This document shows, piece after piece, positions 61,263 to 64,000 of a stretch of 64,000 nt of DNA (the stretch's first letter is position 1; every line of letters begins with the position of its first letter). The DNA is taken from NCBI RefSeq assembly GCF_000377645.1, contig NZ_KB898483.1:1-64000 (forward strand), in the 5' to 3' direction. Position numbers and translations under genes: made by a program. The DNA is from Thiomonas sp. FB-6. Its GTDB lineage: Bacteria; Pseudomonadota; Gammaproteobacteria; Burkholderiales; Burkholderiaceae_C. Below the pieces are notes generated by a model. The model was not told where the DNA came from. It did not search any database and was given only the letters and a program-made list of their open reading frames with translations.

Positions 61263-61984
61263 GCGAGCGCTGGCAGCCCGCCTGGCTGGAACAGGCACGC
61301 GCGGCCCGGCGCGAGCTGTGGCGCGGCGTCGAGGCCCAGCACCAGGTGGCCACGATGCGCCTGGTGGATTCCGCCCGGGAGCAGGAAGTGCTGGAGGGCC
61401 TGCTGGAAGCCAGCAAGCCCCCGCTGCCGCGCGCCGCGCAGGGAAGCCATTACCTGGTGTTCACGCCCTTTCGCTACACCTCGCCCCACCCGAGCCGTTT
61501 CCGGCGCGCGCAGGCTCCGGGCGTGTGGTACGGGGCCGACGAGCCCGCCACGGTGTGTGCCGAACTGGCCTGGTGGCGCTGGCGTTTCCTGCGCGACAGC
61601 GAGGGTCTGCGCGAGGAGTCGCTGATCACCGAGCACACCTTGTTCAAGGCCCGCTTCGAAGGCGTCGAACTCGATCTCATGCGCCCGCCGTGGAACGCGC
61701 TGCGCGCGCGGTGGCGCGACCCGAGGGACTACACCGACTGCCACGCGCTGGCCGAGGCCTTGCGCGAGGGCCCCGCGGACATCGACGCCATCCGCTACGA
61801 ATCCGCGCGGCGCGAGGGCGCCGCCTGCGCGGCCGTGCTGCGCGCGCCCGCGCTGAGCATCCCCGAACTGCACGCGCAGCAGACCTGGACCTGCAAGGTC
61901 GGCCCGCGGCGCGTGCTGTTCACCAGCAAGACCGGCGGCGCCACGCTGAGCTTCGAATTCGGCCCCGAGGCACCGGCGGCCTGA
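61259..61984 (+). CDS. RES-domain toxin
   Basis: A 241-residue toxin of the RES family, whose characterised members deplete NAD+. The central region contains GSHYLVFTPFRYTSPHPSRF, GVWYGADEPATVCAELAWWR (with the conserved Arg, Tyr and Glu residues) and IDAIRYESARREGAACAAVL, with a conserved serine region. It starts inside the antitoxin stop codon. The fully intact pair suggests an active toxin-antitoxin module. Confidence 0.88.
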   Translation: MSERWQPAWLEQARAARRELWRGVEAQHQVATMRLVDSAREQEVLEGLLEASKPPLPRAAQGSHYLVFTPFRYTSPHPSRFRRAQAPGVWYGADEPATVCAELAWWRWRFLRDSEGLREESLITEHTLFKARFEGVELDLMRPPWNALRARWRDPRDYTDCHALAEALREGPADIDAIRYESARREGAACAAVLRAPALSIPELHAQQTWTCKVGPRRVLFTSKTGGATLSFEFGPEAPAA

Positions 61985-62082
61985 GGCGCGACCCGGACGG
62001 CAGCGCGCTGCCCTGGGCGTCGGCGCGAAGCCTGTGTAGCATGGCGCCAGCGTCCCGCTGCTGCTTTGCCCAAGCCCTGCCG

Positions 62083-63402
62083 ATGCCCACGCGCCACGCC
62101 GCCTGTTCCGCCCGCCGCCCGCGCCGCGCCCGCCGCATGGGGGCCTGCCTGGTGCCGCTGGCCGCGGCGCTGGCGCTGGCCGGTTGCGCGAGCAGCCCGT
62201 CGCGGCGCTCGGGCGTGGCCATGCAGGCGCCGGTCAACGGCTCCAGCGGCTGCTACGCGCCGGCGCCCAACCTGCGCGCGGCCTACAACCGCGACTACAC
62301 GGTGCTCGGCCACAGCTACGCGCCCTTGCGCAGCGCCTCGGGCTACGAAGTGGACGGCACCGCCTCCTGGTACGGCTGGGAGTCGGGCAAGACCACCTCC
62401 ATGGGCAGTTCCTTCAACCCCCGTGCCTTCACGGCGGCCAGCCGCGTGCTGCCGCTTCCCACCTGCGTGGAAGTGACCAACCTGCGCAACGGGCGCAGTG
62501 CGCTGGTGCTGGTCAACGATCGCGGCCCCTTCGTCGACAGCCGGGTCATGGACCTGTCCTACGGCGCCGCCAAGGCGCTGGGCGTGATGGCCACCGGCAC
62601 CGCGCCGGTGCGCATCGTGGCGCTGGCTCCCGGCACCCTGCAGGCCGGCCCGGCCGACGTGGCGGCGCCGCCGATGCCCGCTCCCGCGCAGGCGCAGCCG
62701 TTGCTGGGACCGCAGGGCGCGCCAGAGACCTTCGCGCCGGCGCCGCTGAGTCCGGCAAGCCCGGCCGCGCCGGAAAGCCCGGCGGTTGCGCCTTCGCAGC
62801 CGGCCCCGGCCTCGCCCTCCATGCAGGTGGCCACGCTGCAGCCGCTGGACTCCCAGGCGGCGCGGGCGCCGCGCGGCCCCGCCGCGGCGGGGCCGCCACA
62901 GGCCCCGGGCACGGCGGCGCCGGCGGCCAGCGACCCGCTGGCCGCGCTGATCGCTTCGGCTACGGGGCCCCAGGCGCCGTCCCCGGCCTCACCCTCGCCC
63001 TCGCCGCCGCCGCAGGTGGCCGATGCGGCGGTGCCGCCCGCGGACACAGCCGCATCGGCGCCCGCGGACTACCCCGCCCCGGCGGCGAAGGTGCGGCAGC
63101 CTCCACGGCAGCAGCCCCCCGAGGCGCCCGAGGCGCAACAGGCTCAGGCGCCGATGCCCGCGGGCGCGCCGCAGACCTACGTGCAGACCGGCGCCTTCAC
63201 GGTCGAAGGCAACGCCCGGCAGGAGGCCCGTCGCATCGAGCGCGCCGGCCTGGGGCCGGTGGAGGTGGTGCCGGGATTCGTCAACGGACGCACCTGGTAC
63301 AAGGTGCAGATCGGGCCGCTGGCGCCCAACGCACAGGACCCCGGCCTGCGCGACCGCCTGGCCCGCCTGGGCCTGCGCGGCTACACCTACTTGCAGCAAT
63401 AG
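62083..63402 (+). CDS. RlpA-like lipoprotein with SPOR domain
   Basis: A 439-residue envelope lipoprotein. The lipobox LALAGC lies near residues 25-30. A double-psi beta-barrel follows (GTASWYGWESGKTTSMG, NPRAFTAASRVLPL, VTNLRNGRSALVLVNDRGPF, RVMDLSYGAAKALGV). A Pro/Ala-rich linker of about 170 residues leads to a C-terminal SPOR domain (YVQTGAFTVEGNARQEARRI...WYKVQIGPL) that should bind septal denuded glycan. The usual TAAH histidine is Ser (TAAS) and the preceding Glu is not found, so lytic transglycosylase activity is doubtful. ATG 62083 is my start choice; ATG 62041 is also in frame. Confidence 0.87.
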   Translation: MPTRHAACSARRPRRARRMGACLVPLAAALALAGCASSPSRRSGVAMQAPVNGSSGCYAPAPNLRAAYNRDYTVLGHSYAPLRSASGYEVDGTASWYGWESGKTTSMGSSFNPRAFTAASRVLPLPTCVEVTNLRNGRSALVLVNDRGPFVDSRVMDLSYGAAKALGVMATGTAPVRIVALAPGTLQAGPADVAAPPMPAPAQAQPLLGPQGAPETFAPAPLSPASPAAPESPAVAPSQPAPASPSMQVATLQPLDSQAARAPRGPAAAGPPQAPGTAAPAASDPLAALIASATGPQAPSPASPSPSPPPQVADAAVPPADTAASAPADYPAPAAKVRQPPRQQPPEAPEAQQAQAPMPAGAPQTYVQTGAFTVEGNARQEARRIERAGLGPVEVVPGFVNGRTWYKVQIGPLAPNAQDPGLRDRLARLGLRGYTYLQQ

Positions 63403-63417
63403 CGCGCGGGCGCCGGC

Positions 63418-63777
63418 TCAGCCGCCGCGGTGCAGGCAATGCCGGATGAACTCCTGGCGCTGCTCGCCGCGCAACGCGTGCAGCCGCGCCTGCTCGTTGC
63501 ACCAGCGCATGCGATGCTGCTGGCGCCCCGGCAGGCGCCGCGGCGCCGGGCGCGCGCCGACCAGCGGGCCGCGGCAGGCCGGCGGGAGCGCCTCGGCCTG
63601 CGCCAGGCTGCGCGCGGGCGCCTGTTCGCAAGCCGGCCGCGGAATCACCGGGTGCACGGCGCCGCGCGCCGGCTGCACCAGGGCCGCGGCGCTCAGCGCC
63701 ATCCCGGCCGCCACGAGCGCGCCCGCGGCTGGCCGCGACAGGGCGCGAAACCTTCCCAGGCATGTGGATTCGGGCAT
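63418..63777 (-). CDS. PsiF-repeat exported protein
   Basis: A 119-residue protein with a signal peptide (ALSRPAAGALVAAGMALSAAALVQPARG) and, at the C-terminus, one PsiF-type repeat (RMRWCNEQARLHALRGEQRQEFIRHCL) with its two cysteines. PsiF is a small phosphate-starvation-induced periplasmic protein of unknown function. ATG 63777 gives the best signal peptide. It converges on the rlpA-like gene with a 15-base gap. Confidence 0.72.
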   Translation of the reverse strand: MPESTCLGRFRALSRPAAGALVAAGMALSAAALVQPARGAVHPVIPRPACEQAPARSLAQAEALPPACRGPLVGARPAPRRLPGRQQHRMRWCNEQARLHALRGEQRQEFIRHCLHRGG

Positions 63778-63938
63778 GCGCCCCCGTAGACTCACGCTGT
63801 TGCTGCTCCTGGCCCAGGGTGGGACCGCGCCGCGCGGACAGGGGGTGCATCTTAGAATGACGGGTTTTGTCCCTGCCGGCCACGGTGATCGCATCCCCGG
63901 GCGGCCGCTCGGGCACGACCCCTGAACTCCGGCCCATC

Positions 63939-64000
63939 ATGCGCGACTACCTCCTCCGGCTGAACGAGACCCTGGTCACCGCGGCCACAAGGCTGCTCGC
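63939..64000 (+). CDS. 5' end of an unidentified gene (cut by window edge)
   Basis: An open frame from ATG 63939 encodes MRDYLLRLNETLVTAATRLL and runs off the window end. Twenty residues are too few to assign a family. A TAGAAT hexamer at 63853-63858 may be its -10 box. The upstream spacer 63778-63938 is divergent from the PsiF-like gene. Confidence 0.45.
   Translation, partial: MRDYLLRLNETLVTAATRLL

Overview
This is a very GC-rich bacterial chromosome segment (by eye about 70% GC). The gene families and their order point to a betaproteobacterium, most likely of the order Burkholderiales: rplM-rpsI followed by argC, erpA, anmK, an M23 peptidase and tyrS; oxyR next to recG; hemB beside hemJ; a complete atpIBEFHAGDC operon; YXWGXW, DUF1840, CZB and PsiF-type proteins. 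The species cannot be named from the sequence alone. Nearly all of the window is ordinary core genome with short spacers. Accessory DNA is concentrated at the left edge, around 28.8-34.3 kb, and in small patches at 42.9-43.8 kb and 60.8-62.0 kb.

Layout. 0-0.4 kb: the 5' part of a group II intron (minus strand), sitting directly behind the terminator of a tRNA-Ser gene. 0.4-8.1 kb: proC, lrp, then oxyR, recG and a metallo-beta-lactamase-fold hydrolase on the minus strand, and a coniferyl-aldehyde-dehydrogenase-like ALDH. 8.1-15.7 kb: ribosomal operon rplM-rpsI, a stand-alone CZB protein, argC, erpA, anmK, a degenerate M23 peptidase, tyrS. 15.7-19.3 kb: an M20 amidohydrolase remnant and bioA-bioD-bioF. 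19.3-24.0 kb: TMEM175-type channel, a ModBC-like ABC transporter without its binding protein, an MHS-type MFS carrier and a DUF1840 protein. 24.2-28.4 kb: cydA-cydB-cydX, OsmC-like protein, methyltransferase. 28.4-34.3 kb: small exported proteins, an AraC-family remnant, a sugar O-acetyltransferase, a divergent LysR/MFS pair, an integrase remnant and a GNAT/DUF1778 toxin-antitoxin pair. 34.4-42.5 kb: ssb and uvrA (divergent), dienelactone hydrolase, EAL protein, M61 peptidase, enoyl-CoA hydratase. 42.6-45.9 kb: tRNA-Met, VapBC, rmlA-rmlC. 46-53 kb: miaB, D-Ala-D-Ala carboxypeptidase, a hydrolase-ferredoxin-hemJ operon, a candidate 6S-like RNA, hemB, a DUF11-like secreted protein. 53.3-60.8 kb: ATP synthase. 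60.8-64 kb: Xre-RES toxin-antitoxin, an RlpA-like lipoprotein lacking key residues, a PsiF-repeat protein, and the start of a gene cut by the window edge.

How it fits together. Respiration and energy (cydABX, ATP synthase, heme steps HemB and HemJ), oxidative-stress and repair control (OxyR, RecG, UvrA, SSB), envelope turnover (AnmK, M23, DacC-type PBP, RlpA) and biosynthesis (proline, arginine, biotin, dTDP-rhamnose) dominate. No large novel defence or biosynthetic system is evident. The most interesting signals are a structured RNA candidate between hemB and hemJ, a pair of similar tandem palindromes in front of bioA and atpI, envelope hydrolase-family proteins that lack catalytic or metal-binding residues, a two-helix CydX, and an MFS C-terminus that appears to be read from the antisense strand of a decayed integrase.
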